Origin: DASYLJ01 sp036009625 | GTDB taxonomy: Bacteria; Desulfobacterota; Binatia; DP-6 | DNA length: 64,000 nucleotides | Assembly: GCA_036009625.1 (NCBI GenBank) | Contig: DASYLJ010000166.1 | Span: forward strand, 3,965-67,964 | Direction of reading: 5' to 3' | Shown here: in pieces, positions 47,092 through 54,647 of the stretch | How the letters are laid out: each line of letters starts with the position of its first letter | Numbering within the stretch: the stretch's first letter is position 1 | Program-made: the position numbers and the translations under genes | Notes under the pieces: model-generated | The model's database searches: none | Told to the model about the DNA's origin: nothing | Seen by the model: only the letters and a program-made list of their open reading frames with translations

Positions 47092-47279
47092 CGCTCCTCG
47101 TTGGGGTTTGGGGTCAGGGTTTCCGCCACGAGACGGGCCACGGCTTCTCGAATCAGGACACTCGGCGGCTGCCCCCGCCGCATCGATGCGGCCTGGAGTA
47201 GCGCGAGGTCTTGAGGCAGGAGGCCAAAGGACGTCGTCACAAGGCGGGGCTTATTGCTGTAGCGTGCGTGAGTGTTCAT
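47082..47279 (-). CDS. Ribbon-helix-helix (CopG-like) regulator
   Basis: A 65-residue protein. RLVTTSFGLLPQDLALLQAAS is a beta strand plus helix, and RRGQPPSVLIREAVARLVAE is the second helix pair of a ribbon-helix-helix fold. Such proteins bind DNA as dimers on repeated half-sites. As the first leftward gene next to the divergent region with a large inverted repeat, it is the best candidate for the element's switch repressor. Confidence 0.7.
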   Translation of the reverse strand: MNTHARYSNKPRLVTTSFGLLPQDLALLQAASMRRGQPPSVLIREAVARLVAETLTPNPNEERCQ

Positions 47280-47301
47280 TGCTTGTTAACTTAATCATGG
47301 G

Positions 47302-47380
47302 CGGATTCGCGGGTGACAGTAAAGGCCCATGAATCGGCCCGCCCGTGCCGGGCGCAGTTGACTGTCACCCCCCGAATCCG
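47302..47380. promoter_or_regulatory. Large inverted repeat in the divergent switch region
   Basis: A 19-base arm (47302-47320, containing GGGTGACAGT) pairs with 47361-47380 (containing ACTGTCACCC) with one indel and one mismatch, across a 40-base spacer. The inner 10 bp are perfect. It lies between the divergent regulator gene (start 47279) and the rightward gene at 47487, so operator DNA or a replication signal is plausible. Confidence 0.55.
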
Positions 47381-47486
47381 GAACCATGATGTTTCGCGGA
47401 TGACGTTGGCGCGGAAGGGGTATCGGTGGGAGCATGCGGACGCCTGCGGTTCGCAGCGCGACTCCGTGTCCTGCTAACAGGGCGCC

Positions 47487-48119
47487 ATGTCATGGCATGA
47501 ACGGTGGCAGGACTACCGCGACCGTTACCGCGAACGGGTGACGGCGCGGCGCACTCTTGGTGCGACTGAACGCTACTACCGCCAACAGATACGGGAGGGC
47601 GAAACGGCGAAGAGAGAGGCCATTGCCGAGTATGAAGCCAAGCGCGCGTCTCTGGCGGGGCCAGAACACCACGACGCACGGAGCCACACATATGTCGCGG
47701 AACTCGCCGACTGTCGTTGGCGGGACGACGACATCGCAGCTTCACGCACTTCGATACTCGAAGCCCGCGCCCGGCATTGGGAGGTGCCGCTTCCGCTCGG
47801 AGCGCCTCACTACAGGAACCCATCCATGGACGGAATGGGTATCGGGCGGATTCTTACAGAGGACGGCGTTGCCGAACTGAGGCGGCGGATTCGTACCGAA
47901 CAGAACGCGCGCTACTGGGAGCCCATACGCAATGCGACGCCCCTGGTAGTCGGCCTTTTGGGATTCGTCGTCGCCATCGCATCACAGTGCAAGCCGCCGC
48001 CACAGGTCATCATTCCGAGCACCATCACCGTAGCCTTGGCGCCATCCACTCTGCCCATCACCACGACGTCATCGACGACCACCACGACCACAACCAGCAC
48101 CCTCACGCCGCCCGACTAG
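47487..48119 (+). CDS. Membrane protein with Thr-rich C-terminal tail
   Basis: A 210-residue protein. Residues 1-125 are basic and helical (WHERWQDYRDRYRERVTARR), with ERYYRQQIREGETAKREAIAE suggesting a coiled coil. One TM segment (about 150-168, PLVVGLLGFVVAIAS) is followed by a Pro-rich linker and a Thr/Ser-rich tail ending TLTPPD. The tail DNA shares 19 identical bases (48060-48078) with the exported-protein gene at 51716. First gene of the rightward cargo arm; function unknown. Confidence 0.6.
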   Translation: MSWHERWQDYRDRYRERVTARRTLGATERYYRQQIREGETAKREAIAEYEAKRASLAGPEHHDARSHTYVAELADCRWRDDDIAASRTSILEARARHWEVPLPLGAPHYRNPSMDGMGIGRILTEDGVAELRRRIRTEQNARYWEPIRNATPLVVGLLGFVVAIASQCKPPPQVIIPSTITVALAPSTLPITTTSSTTTTTTTSTLTPPD

Positions 48120-48183
48120 CGCACTCCACCTGAAGGTGCAGCCGACATCTTCACCCCTCGATGCCTCGATGCTACGAGGGCGC

Positions 48184-48384
48184 ATGCCGTTGCGCGTGAC
48201 TGCCATGCCGGGCCAGAACGACCCGACCCCGTGCAAGGTCTGCCGCGACGTCAACGAAACGTCCGTCGTCCTCTTCGGCTTTGTGTGGTGCTACCGCCGA
48301 CCCTGCGGACACAACGCGCACATCAATGGCGGCGGCGACCCACGCGCGGCACTGCGCATCACGCCCTGTACCTGTATTGAGTAG
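48184..48384 (+). CDS. Small Cys/His-rich protein
   Basis: A 66-residue protein with CKVCRDVNE, YRRPCGHNAHI and a terminal CTCIE, suggesting a zinc-binding fold. ATG 48184 has GAGGG just upstream; an ATG eight codons later is also possible. No family recognised. It lies in the rightward cargo arm. Confidence 0.45.
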   Translation: MPLRVTAMPGQNDPTPCKVCRDVNETSVVLFGFVWCYRRPCGHNAHINGGGDPRAALRITPCTCIE

Positions 48385-48388
48385 GCGC

Positions 48389-48454
48389 ATGCTCCTCCCC
48401 ACCCAGCTCGCCACTCTGATACTCGTCGTCGTGTGCGTCGTCGCGTACGTGTGA
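48389..48454 (+). CDS. Possible 21-residue membrane peptide
   Basis: ATG 48389 opens a 21-codon frame whose product is almost entirely one hydrophobic helix (LATLILVVVCVVAYV). It starts 5 bp after the preceding stop. Phage elements often encode such single-TM micro-proteins. There is no strong Shine-Dalgarno, so the call rests on composition and position only. Confidence 0.3.
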   Translation: MLLPTQLATLILVVVCVVAYV

Positions 48455-48515
48455 ACCGACGTGACCACGCGAAGGACGGACCGCCGACAATGACGTTGCC
48501 ACCCGTGGAGGGCTC

Positions 48516-48806
48516 ATGGACGAATTACAGTGGCTTCAGCGGTGGTACGCGGCCCAGTGCAACGGCGATTGGGAGCATCAGCACGGCGTCAGGATAGACA
48601 CTCTCGACAATCCGGGGTGGTCCGTCGCAGTCCAGCTTGAGGACACGGCGATTGCGGACCTATCCTTTGAACGCGTCGCAATAGAGCGCGCCCCGAATGA
48701 TTGGATGCACTGCTGGGTCGAGAATCAGACGTTTGAAGGCAGGTGCGGGCCGCAGAACTTGGGCGACATGCTGGGCGTGTTCCGGAGTTGGGTCGAGAGC
48801 AGATGA
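48516..48806 (+). CDS. Imm53-family immunity protein
   Basis: A 96-residue protein that matches the Imm53 family along its full length. WLQRWYAAQCNGDWEHQHGV, DTLDNPGWSVAVQLEDT, APNDWMHCWVENQTFEG and the closing LGDMLGVFRSWV correspond to the family's conserved segments. Imm53 proteins are predicted antidotes to polymorphic or contact-dependent toxins. No toxin gene is adjacent, so this is an orphan immunity gene carried as cargo. Confidence 0.85.
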   Translation: MDELQWLQRWYAAQCNGDWEHQHGVRIDTLDNPGWSVAVQLEDTAIADLSFERVAIERAPNDWMHCWVENQTFEGRCGPQNLGDMLGVFRSWVESR

Positions 48807-48828
48807 GTCCTGCCCCGTTCCACCGGCC

Positions 48829-49119
48829 ATGACGCTGCCGCCCTGGGATGCCTGGCACGCCATCGTGTCTCACGCGCTCGATTGCTTGGAGTCGAGGCCC
48901 CTCACCGTGGACGTCGCAACGCGCGAAGCGGATGCGCGCTACTTCATTCTTACGCGCGAGGGGGCAGACCTCTTCCTGGTCCTACCTAACGCCTTTGCCG
49001 ATGCGGATGCCTTCGCAGGCGGGAAGCACCACGCGTTGACGCGTGCGCTCGCGTGGCTGGCGACGGCTGAGACGGGAGCGCGGGTCGTGCTGCACCTCGA
49101 GCCGCACCCAGCCGTCTAG
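48829..49119 (+). CDS. Small element protein of unknown function
   Basis: A 96-residue alpha/beta protein (PPWDAWHAIVSHALDCLESR, TREADARYFILTREGADLFL, ALTRALAWLATAETGARVVL) starting 22 bp after the Imm53 gene. No motif or family recognised. The size and pairing suggest it could be a second immunity or accessory protein; that is inference from position alone. Confidence 0.5.
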   Translation: MTLPPWDAWHAIVSHALDCLESRPLTVDVATREADARYFILTREGADLFLVLPNAFADADAFAGGKHHALTRALAWLATAETGARVVLHLEPHPAV

Positions 49120-49266
49120 ATATTGCAGACTGTGGGTTTCGCGCGAAGATTAGGCCAAACGCCCGCCCTTGTAGCAGGTTCTCGGCGCCTGTCACTCGGC
49201 AGAGTCCATGAACAACCGCCCGGCCGAAGTTGACTCCCGCGCCGACCGCACGCTACCGTCCGCGCA

Positions 49267-49303
49267 TCGAAGACATGGAGTCTTCGACTCCTAGCAAGGA
49301 GGT
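49267..49303 (+). promoter_or_regulatory. Tandem hairpins covering a strong ribosome binding site
   Basis: An 8-bp perfect hairpin (TCGAAGAC at 49267-49274, GTCTTCGA at 49280-49287) is followed at once by a 5-bp hairpin (CTCCT 49288-49292 with AGGAG 49297-49301) that sequesters the Shine-Dalgarno AAGGAGGT of the gene at 49310. The stacked structures suggest translational control. Confidence 0.4.
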
Positions 49304-49309
49304 GCGGGG

Positions 49310-49498
49310 ATGTTCGTAGCAGTGGAAACCGCGCGGGGGCCGGTCGCACTGAACCGGTTCTTGATAACGCGGGTACGGAAGCGGGACGACGGCAACTCTC
49401 GCGTCTATATGCTTGACGGTCGCTTCGTGGACGTCTGGCACACATGGCGCGAACTACAGGCCATCCTTAACGGCAACGACGGAGGGTGTTGCCAGTAG
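49310..49498 (+). CDS. Small beta-rich protein
   Basis: A 62-residue protein (FVAVETARGPVALNRFLITR, DDGNSRVYMLDGRFVDV, HTWRELQAIL) with a layout like small FlbD-type or DNA-binding beta proteins, though I cannot assign a family. A near-perfect AAGGAGGT supports translation. It ends in GGCCQ. Confidence 0.55.
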   Translation: MFVAVETARGPVALNRFLITRVRKRDDGNSRVYMLDGRFVDVWHTWRELQAILNGNDGGCCQ

Positions 49499-50043
49499 TC
49501 ATCGGTAACACCGAGCGGGGACGCGGCAGGACGCGAGCCTGTACACTGTCCGGTAACAGCGGGCACGCGGGTAATTGGGGGCCGTCCCCACGGTGTTCCA
49601 TCTCTTGTAGTACGCGGGACGTGGGCGGCGTGTGTTCATCCGGTGTTCAACGGCCGGTCGGCGGCTCTCCCCACTCACCATGCGCCGCACGCCTACGATG
49701 ATTGCAGCAACGTTCAACTCGCGGCGGTCGACCGAGTCGCCTTGCACTTGCGACCCAACCCGTGCCGTAACCGCCCTACGTCGACCCCTCCCATAGAGCC
49801 GGAGCCCGTCTCGTTCACCGACTTGGGTGACGCATTCGCCTTGCCGGAAATTCCGGACCACTGGCCGTCGCTCACCCGCTTCCACCACGACGTGGGGGCA
49901 GGCGTCCGACCGACCGATAGCCACTCTAACACTTCTCGTGGACGCCAGACGTCGAGGGGCATGAAGCTCAGAAACTCCCCGCGCGGTGTCGCCTGACACG
50001 TCACCGACTCCTGCGACGGTCCTCGATGGTGTAGTGTCTGTTC
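49499..50043. other. No confident gene (545 bp)
   Basis: Overlapping open frames exist on both strands (for example 49643-49996 plus and 49714-50004 minus), but none has a convincing start, Shine-Dalgarno or recognisable sequence. A short repeat CGGTAACA(C/G)CG occurs near 49503 and 49549. This stretch may hold the promoter of the exported-protein block that follows. Confidence 0.4.
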
Positions 50044-50442
50044 ATGCGTCGTGTGTTCGCCGTGGCAGTGGTGTTGTGGGTCACGTCCGCGACAGCCGGA
50101 GTGCGGACGCTCACCAGTTCGACATGCGGCGCCCGCTGCACCTTCGCGCTCTGCGTCGCCGCGACGGGTTACTATGAGGAATGCGCCAATGCTTGTGAGG
50201 CGGACATCGTAGTCCGCCCCGACGGGCGCGTGGACGTCGGCAAGATAGCTGATGGCCTCGTGGTGCTGTCTCGCGGCAAGAAACGCACTCGCCTACGCTG
50301 TCACCTTTCAACCGCTCCCTGCACTATCTGCGAAACCGACGCCGACTGTACGGATACCCGCAATCCCGCCGCGCGTGGTATCTGCGCAGGGCTCACCTGT
50401 AGTTACGTGTGTCCCTCCGGAGCGGTCATCGACTATCAGTAA
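50044..50442 (+). CDS. Exported Cys-rich protein A
   Basis: A 132-residue protein with a short signal peptide (MRRVFAVAVVLWVTSATA) and 14 cysteines in the mature part (CGARCTFALCVAATGYYEEC, APCTICETDADC, CSYVC). It is clearly related to the protein encoded at 50781 (CGHVCTFTLCVGTSGYWEAC, SPCDLCTACEDDDP, CVQLC), with a conserved SRGKKRTRL/RRGSKKTKL segment between the Cys clusters. First of a run of exported proteins; possibly a disulfide-stabilised effector, inhibitor or surface protein. No named family. Confidence 0.65.
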   Translation: MRRVFAVAVVLWVTSATAGVRTLTSSTCGARCTFALCVAATGYYEECANACEADIVVRPDGRVDVGKIADGLVVLSRGKKRTRLRCHLSTAPCTICETDADCTDTRNPAARGICAGLTCSYVCPSGAVIDYQ

Positions 50443-50451
50443 GTGTCTGCC

Positions 50452-50790
50452 ATGCGACTCGGACCCATTCTCGTCTGCCTGCTCGCCACAACCGCTTGGG
50501 GCGCTACCCTCGTGTGCGTTGACGGACAGCCGACGGGCGCGCTGACGTTCCGTGGAACGCGAACCACTCCGACGGTATGCGACACGGTGCGGGATGGCGT
50601 CTGCACCCTGCACCTCGGCCCTACCTGTACGCGCGTTGACCCGCCGGGATGCCCGTGGGACCCGATGGTTGTGCCGGTCGGTAAGACGCGCCGGGCTCCC
50701 TTCTATGCGCGCGTGCGGGTGCGATGTCTCGAATGCCGCGCGCCGAGCGATTGCGGTACCGGGGTGTGTCGGGCGGGGCGATGTCGCTAG
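50452..50790 (+). CDS. Exported Cys-rich protein B
   Basis: A 112-residue protein. A signal peptide (MRLGPILVCLLATTAWG) precedes a beta-rich mature domain with ten cysteines, ending CLECRAPSDCGTGVCRAGRC. The ATG lies 9 bp after the stop of protein A; an in-frame GTG directly at the stop is an alternative. The 3' end overlaps the start of protein C by 10 bp, so the three genes are probably one operon. Confidence 0.6.
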   Translation: MRLGPILVCLLATTAWGATLVCVDGQPTGALTFRGTRTTPTVCDTVRDGVCTLHLGPTCTRVDPPGCPWDPMVVPVGKTRRAPFYARVRVRCLECRAPSDCGTGVCRAGRCR

Positions 50791-51161
50791 CCCGCCGTTC
50801 GCTCGTGGTCCTCGCCATGGTCGTCGCGACCACCCCCGCGATGGCCGGCATCCGTTCTGTCTTCGAACGCCATGCTCCGTGCGGCCACGTCTGCACGTTT
50901 ACATTGTGCGTTGGAACGTCGGGATATTGGGAGGCATGCACGTCGCCCTGTGACGCGAGCATGGTTGTCACGGCGGCTGACACCACGATTGTCCGACGCG
51001 GCAGCAAAAAGACCAAGCTAACCTGTGGCCCAAACTTGTCGCCGTGCGACCTGTGTACCGCGTGCGAGGATGATGACCCCGCCACACAGGGAGTGTGCTT
51101 GGAACAGACGACATGCGTCCAACTCTGCACTGACACGGGCGCCTCGTTCATCGAGCCATAG
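50781..51161 (+). CDS. Exported Cys-rich protein C, paralogue of A
   Basis: A 126-residue protein. A signal peptide (MSLARRSLVVLAMVVATTPAMA) is followed by the same cysteine framework as protein A: the CxxxCTFxLC start, GYWEAC, a basic beta segment and SPCDLCTAC. A tandem duplication with protein B in between is the simplest origin. GGGCGGGGCG lies before the ATG. Function unknown. Confidence 0.62.
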   Translation: MSLARRSLVVLAMVVATTPAMAGIRSVFERHAPCGHVCTFTLCVGTSGYWEACTSPCDASMVVTAADTTIVRRGSKKTKLTCGPNLSPCDLCTACEDDDPATQGVCLEQTTCVQLCTDTGASFIEP

Positions 51162-51254
51162 CAAGCCATTCCGAGACTCCGCGCCTGTGGAACAGACCCA
51201 GGTTCACTAGCCTGCCAGATTGACGGCGCCATGGCGCTGGAATACGGGGACGCC

Positions 51255-51701
51255 ATGGGGCGATGGCTAGCAGTCCTGTTCCTCGCGCTCGCGGTACATC
51301 CAACGAATGCCGAACTGCCTCCGCTGCCTGCCGGGACGCGACTGCTCGTGACGCTGACGGAGGCAGATGGCGCGGTCTCCAACGTGAAGCTTCGTTCGCG
51401 CCGCTGCTACACACTACGTGGGCTGCGATTTTGTGCAGGGCGTAGCCGGCCCTGCACGCCACGCGGCTGCACCGTCCTGATGTACCCGAGACGATGGACT
51501 GTCGAGGTCATGGGGGCTGCTACTCCAATCATGCTCATCGACCGGAATGGGGTTCGGTGTCATCTGGCTTTTGACCCCGGCCAACACGGCGATGTCCAGG
51601 TGGGAACCTTTGCGTGTTATGATTTGGACGGTGGCGGCATCGTCAACCCCGACTACGAAGGCACGTTCGTTCTGACACGATTGGGTAGAGGTCCGCGCTA
51701 G
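51255..51701 (+). CDS. Exported beta-rich protein D
   Basis: A 148-residue protein. A signal peptide (MGRWLAVLFLALAVHPTNA) is followed by TRLLVTLTEADGAVSNVKLR, then a Cys cluster (RRCYTLRGLRFCAG, PCTPRGC) and a C-terminal strand region ending EGTFVLTRLG. ATG 51255 was chosen over 51231 because it begins the signal peptide and has GGGGA upstream. No family recognised. Confidence 0.58.
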   Translation: MGRWLAVLFLALAVHPTNAELPPLPAGTRLLVTLTEADGAVSNVKLRSRRCYTLRGLRFCAGRSRPCTPRGCTVLMYPRRWTVEVMGAATPIMLIDRNGVRCHLAFDPGQHGDVQVGTFACYDLDGGGIVNPDYEGTFVLTRLGRGPR

Positions 51702-51715
51702 TCACTCTCGGAAGT

Positions 51716-52336
51716 ATGTTGAACATGCAATTTCGGCGGCTTGCTGCTGGCCTCGCCCTCGCCCTCGCGCTTGGTATGGGTGTGGCGCTCGGTCAGGATA
51801 ACACCACGACCACGACGTCATCGACGAGCACGACAACGTATACGTTGCCGCCCGAACAGGTGGCGTGTGGCACCCACTACCACTGCATGCTGAGGGCATG
51901 TCGCAAGGCGTGCGATACCAACGCATACTGCCGGGCACGTTGCTTTGAACGTTGGGATGCATGCCTCCATGCCAATGGGTGTGACTTCGCGTTTCCGTTT
52001 TGCATCACCGGTGTCGGCTATGGCGAGTGTAACGTCACGGTGCCTGGTGAAACCTACGGCTGTGCCGTTGTCCGTCTGGTGAACCGCACCGCCGACGTGT
52101 TGTCGAATGTCGCTATCAACGGTCAGGCCACCGGAGTGACCGTGCCACCGCACAGTGCGATGCAGGTGCTGATACCGCCGTCACTCAGCGGGGTGACGGT
52201 CACCGCTGACTCCATGACATCGGTGGATGCGTCCGGTGGTCCATGTGCGTGGACGTTCACGCGCGCCAGGTGTTTGGACGAAGTGGAGAAGCAACGAGTC
52301 ACATTTCGTCGCGGGAATTCCTCGTGCGCTCAGTGA
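51716..52336 (+). CDS. Exported Cys-rich protein E with Thr-rich linker
   Basis: A 206-residue protein. A signal peptide (about 1-26, ending VALG) leads into a Thr/Ser-rich linker (about 29-41), then a helical Cys-rich module (CGTHYHCMLRACRKAC, CRARCFERWDACLHANGC) and a C-terminal beta domain (CAVVRLVNRTADVLSNVAIN, SAMQVLIPPSLSGVTVTADS). The linker DNA shares 19 identical bases (51809-51827) with the gene at 47487. Its layout resembles a surface-displayed stalk plus head. Confidence 0.6.
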   Translation: MLNMQFRRLAAGLALALALGMGVALGQDNTTTTTSSTSTTTYTLPPEQVACGTHYHCMLRACRKACDTNAYCRARCFERWDACLHANGCDFAFPFCITGVGYGECNVTVPGETYGCAVVRLVNRTADVLSNVAINGQATGVTVPPHSAMQVLIPPSLSGVTVTADSMTSVDASGGPCAWTFTRARCLDEVEKQRVTFRRGNSSCAQ

Positions 52337-52559
52337 CGACTACTGCGTCGGTCGCAGTTCGCATGACGCGTTTGTCGTGACGGCGGTCGCCGTCCCAACC
52401 GACACCACGGTGTCACAGCAAGCACGCGGCCAACCGCAGGTCCCGCCGTGGACGTCACGCACAAGAAGTCGCCCGCGCACTCAACGCCACGGTGACCACA
52501 CACTACTCGGCCTGCGAGATTCCTTGCCGGCGCCGCATGCCGCGTGGTGCCGCCAATCC

Positions 52560-53405
52560 ATGCTGACTCGCGCCCTTGCCGGCCTGGTCTTCCTCACGGT
52601 GGCGACCGCCCACGCAACGGACATCGTCGTCCCCGATGACTACCCGACCATCCAAGCCGCCGTTGATGCCGCCGCATCCGCAGGCGACCGGGTACTCGTG
52701 CGACAGGGCGAGTATCCGGAGTCCGTGAAGGTCGAAGCCAAGACGCTCACCATCGAGGGACTCGACGGTACTCCAACCTTGCTGCCCGGCCCTAAGCGTC
52801 CCGGAGTGTTTCAGCGGAAGCGAGGAACGCCTTCCCGGCTGACCTTGCAAGGGGTCGCAATCACCGGCGGGAGCACCGCTATCGACTGCGACAACTGCTC
52901 CGTCTACCTGAGCGCTATCACAGACAGCCGCGACGGAATTCGAATTCGCGGTGCGGGATACGGCGGAAACACGGTGCTCGTGGGCAATGCGCTAACGAAC
53001 ATTGCCACAGGATATGGCATCCACCTGCGGCGCCATCCGCTTGGGCAGAGCGTCGACATCGAGGAGAACGTCATCGTTGGATGCGGCAAGGATGGCATCC
53101 ACGCGAGTGGAAAGAGCGTCCGCAACGTCGAATTCAACAACGTGACGAATTGCCGGCGCAACGGCATCGTCCTGAAGACGGCTGCGTACACCGTTACCGA
53201 CAATCGTGCCACGACCAATGGCGCGGCAGGCATCGTGACGAAGCAGGAGACGGACCCGGCCTACTTCCTCTACAACTGGGCAACTGACAACGGCACTTAC
53301 GGCCTCGACCTCAAATCAACGTATGACCCGTCTGCGTTCGACTTCCTGAACCCCGCGATGGGCAACGGCGTGGCGAATATTCGGACCTCAGTCGGAGTGC
53401 TGTAG
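52560..53405 (+). CDS. Exported parallel beta-helix protein
   Basis: A 281-residue protein with a signal peptide (MLTRALAGLVFLTVATAHA). The motif IVVPDDYPTIQAAVDAAASA and GDRVLVRQGEYPESVKV is the classic start of right-handed beta-helix (pectin-lyase-like) proteins. About eight helical turns follow, with Gly/Asn-rich turns such as SVYLSAITDSRDGIRIRG and NVEFNNVTNCRRNGIVL. It could bind or cleave polysaccharide; no lyase catalytic residues can be confirmed. The 223 bp before its start hold no gene I can support. Confidence 0.7.
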   Translation: MLTRALAGLVFLTVATAHATDIVVPDDYPTIQAAVDAAASAGDRVLVRQGEYPESVKVEAKTLTIEGLDGTPTLLPGPKRPGVFQRKRGTPSRLTLQGVAITGGSTAIDCDNCSVYLSAITDSRDGIRIRGAGYGGNTVLVGNALTNIATGYGIHLRRHPLGQSVDIEENVIVGCGKDGIHASGKSVRNVEFNNVTNCRRNGIVLKTAAYTVTDNRATTNGAAGIVTKQETDPAYFLYNWATDNGTYGLDLKSTYDPSAFDFLNPAMGNGVANIRTSVGVL

Positions 53406-53407
53406 GA

Positions 53408-54295
53408 ATGACCATGCTCGTGCGACTCGTCATCACTGCTCTTGTGACTTTCCTCGCGGCGCAGTCTGCCCACGCGCTCGACATCACGACGTGCGGCACG
53501 GTCGTGCCTGAGCGGACCGTGGGCGTCCTCGTCGCTGACCTTGAGTGTATCGGCTCTGGTCCGTCAATAACGGTGGAACGAGCCGCATCGCTGAACCTCG
53601 ATGGCCACACACTTCGCGTTCTCAATCCTCCGCCTCCTCCCTTCGTGACCACGGCCGTGGGTGTCCAGTGCAGCGGTCCTGGTCCGTGCGTGATTCAGGG
53701 ACCTGGGACGATAGAGGCCGACCATGTTGCGGTAAACCTCTTGGAGCGCGCCGCCCTACGCATGTCGGCCGGCGTAACTCTGCGGGCGCCTGTCGGTATC
53801 TACGCGTTGAGAGAGCGTCTCGCCGTTCGTCTGTCCGACGTCGTCATCGAGTATGGTGCGTCGGCTATCTATGCGGCCGCAGGCGGCGACTCCCGCTATC
53901 GATATGCACCTCGGGTGCTCGTGGAGGATGTGCTGCTCACGTTTGCGCCGGAACTTGGTTCGCGCAACTACACGACGCTCTCGGCCAAAACGCTGAAGGG
54001 CACGGGGCTAACGTTTGTGGGGCCCCGCGAGGAAACGGGGAATCGGGCGATAGAGGCCAAGGCCGTATCTCTAGTCAACCTGACGATGGTGGATGTGACG
54101 GCCTTGGGATGCGGCGTGACCGCTGAACGTGTGACGCTTCGGGATTCCGTGGTCACGGGGAACTACGAATTTCCGTCGCGGCCATGTGATATCGCGGCTA
54201 TCCGGATGCCGCGTCTCATAGGCACAACGTGCGACCACAGTGCCCGGCAAACTCCTCCGTTTCCGTTCGACTGGGATGTCTGCCTCAGCGACTAG
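53408..54295 (+). CDS. Exported beta-helix-like protein
   Basis: A 295-residue protein with a signal peptide (MTMLVRLVITALVTFLAAQSAHA). SITVERAASLNLDGHTLRV, CVIQGPGTIEADHVAVNLL and DVVIEYGASAIYAAAG resemble beta-helix repeats of the NosD/pectate-lyase-like type, with six cysteines likely forming disulfides. It starts 3 bp after the previous stop, so the two beta-helix genes form a pair. About 125 bp follow before the convergent minus-strand genes. Confidence 0.65.
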   Translation: MTMLVRLVITALVTFLAAQSAHALDITTCGTVVPERTVGVLVADLECIGSGPSITVERAASLNLDGHTLRVLNPPPPPFVTTAVGVQCSGPGPCVIQGPGTIEADHVAVNLLERAALRMSAGVTLRAPVGIYALRERLAVRLSDVVIEYGASAIYAAAGGDSRYRYAPRVLVEDVLLTFAPELGSRNYTTLSAKTLKGTGLTFVGPREETGNRAIEAKAVSLVNLTMVDVTALGCGVTAERVTLRDSVVTGNYEFPSRPCDIAAIRMPRLIGTTCDHSARQTPPFPFDWDVCLSD

Positions 54296-54419
54296 AGTGC
54301 ATGGCGCCTCCTGTGGCGAGGCACCCGCCCGTTGTGCGCGATGGCGGCCACACACCATCGGGGGGACGGCGCCCGCACTTCTAGGCCCCGAGTTGTCGGA
54401 AACGAGCGCCGCCCTGGGA

Positions 54420-54647
54420 TTACCCGTCGAGTTTCCTCAGTAGCTCTAGAACGAAGGGGCCAGCGTGGGCGGGGTCGCGCCAGACGTTGTCGCGCCGCAG
54501 GTAGAGCAAAAGCGACCGCACGACGTCGGCCAGGACGTCGTGTGATGGGACGTTCGGGCGACGTGGTGCCGGCGTTGGCGGGAAGTCGCGGACGGTCCGC
54601 TCGATGAATCCGGTATCCTTCGTGAGGAATTTGAGCTTACTGAGCAT
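54420..54647 (-). CDS. Small element protein of unknown function
   Basis: A 75-residue protein (MLSKLKFLTKDTGFIERTVR, DVLADVVRSLLLYLRRDNVW, ELLRKLDG), mostly helical. The start overlaps the end of the upstream gene by 11 bp, so it is the last gene of the leftward terminase operon. No family recognised. Confidence 0.5.
   Translation of the reverse strand: MLSKLKFLTKDTGFIERTVRDFPPTPAPRRPNVPSHDVLADVVRSLLLYLRRDNVWRDPAHAGPFVLELLRKLDG

Noticed and set aside
48516..49119. Toxin partner for the Imm53 gene
   Set aside because: Neither neighbour has a toxin domain, secretion leader or nuclease motif, so no toxin-immunity pair is claimed.
49643..50004. Overlapping frames on both strands (49643-49996 plus, 49714-50004 minus)
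   Set aside because: Neither has a Shine-Dalgarno, homology or plausible composition, and they exclude each other.
52560..54295. Beta-helix proteins as phage tail spikes
   Set aside because: Both have clear signal peptides and no tail genes accompany them, so export rather than virion assembly is the better reading.
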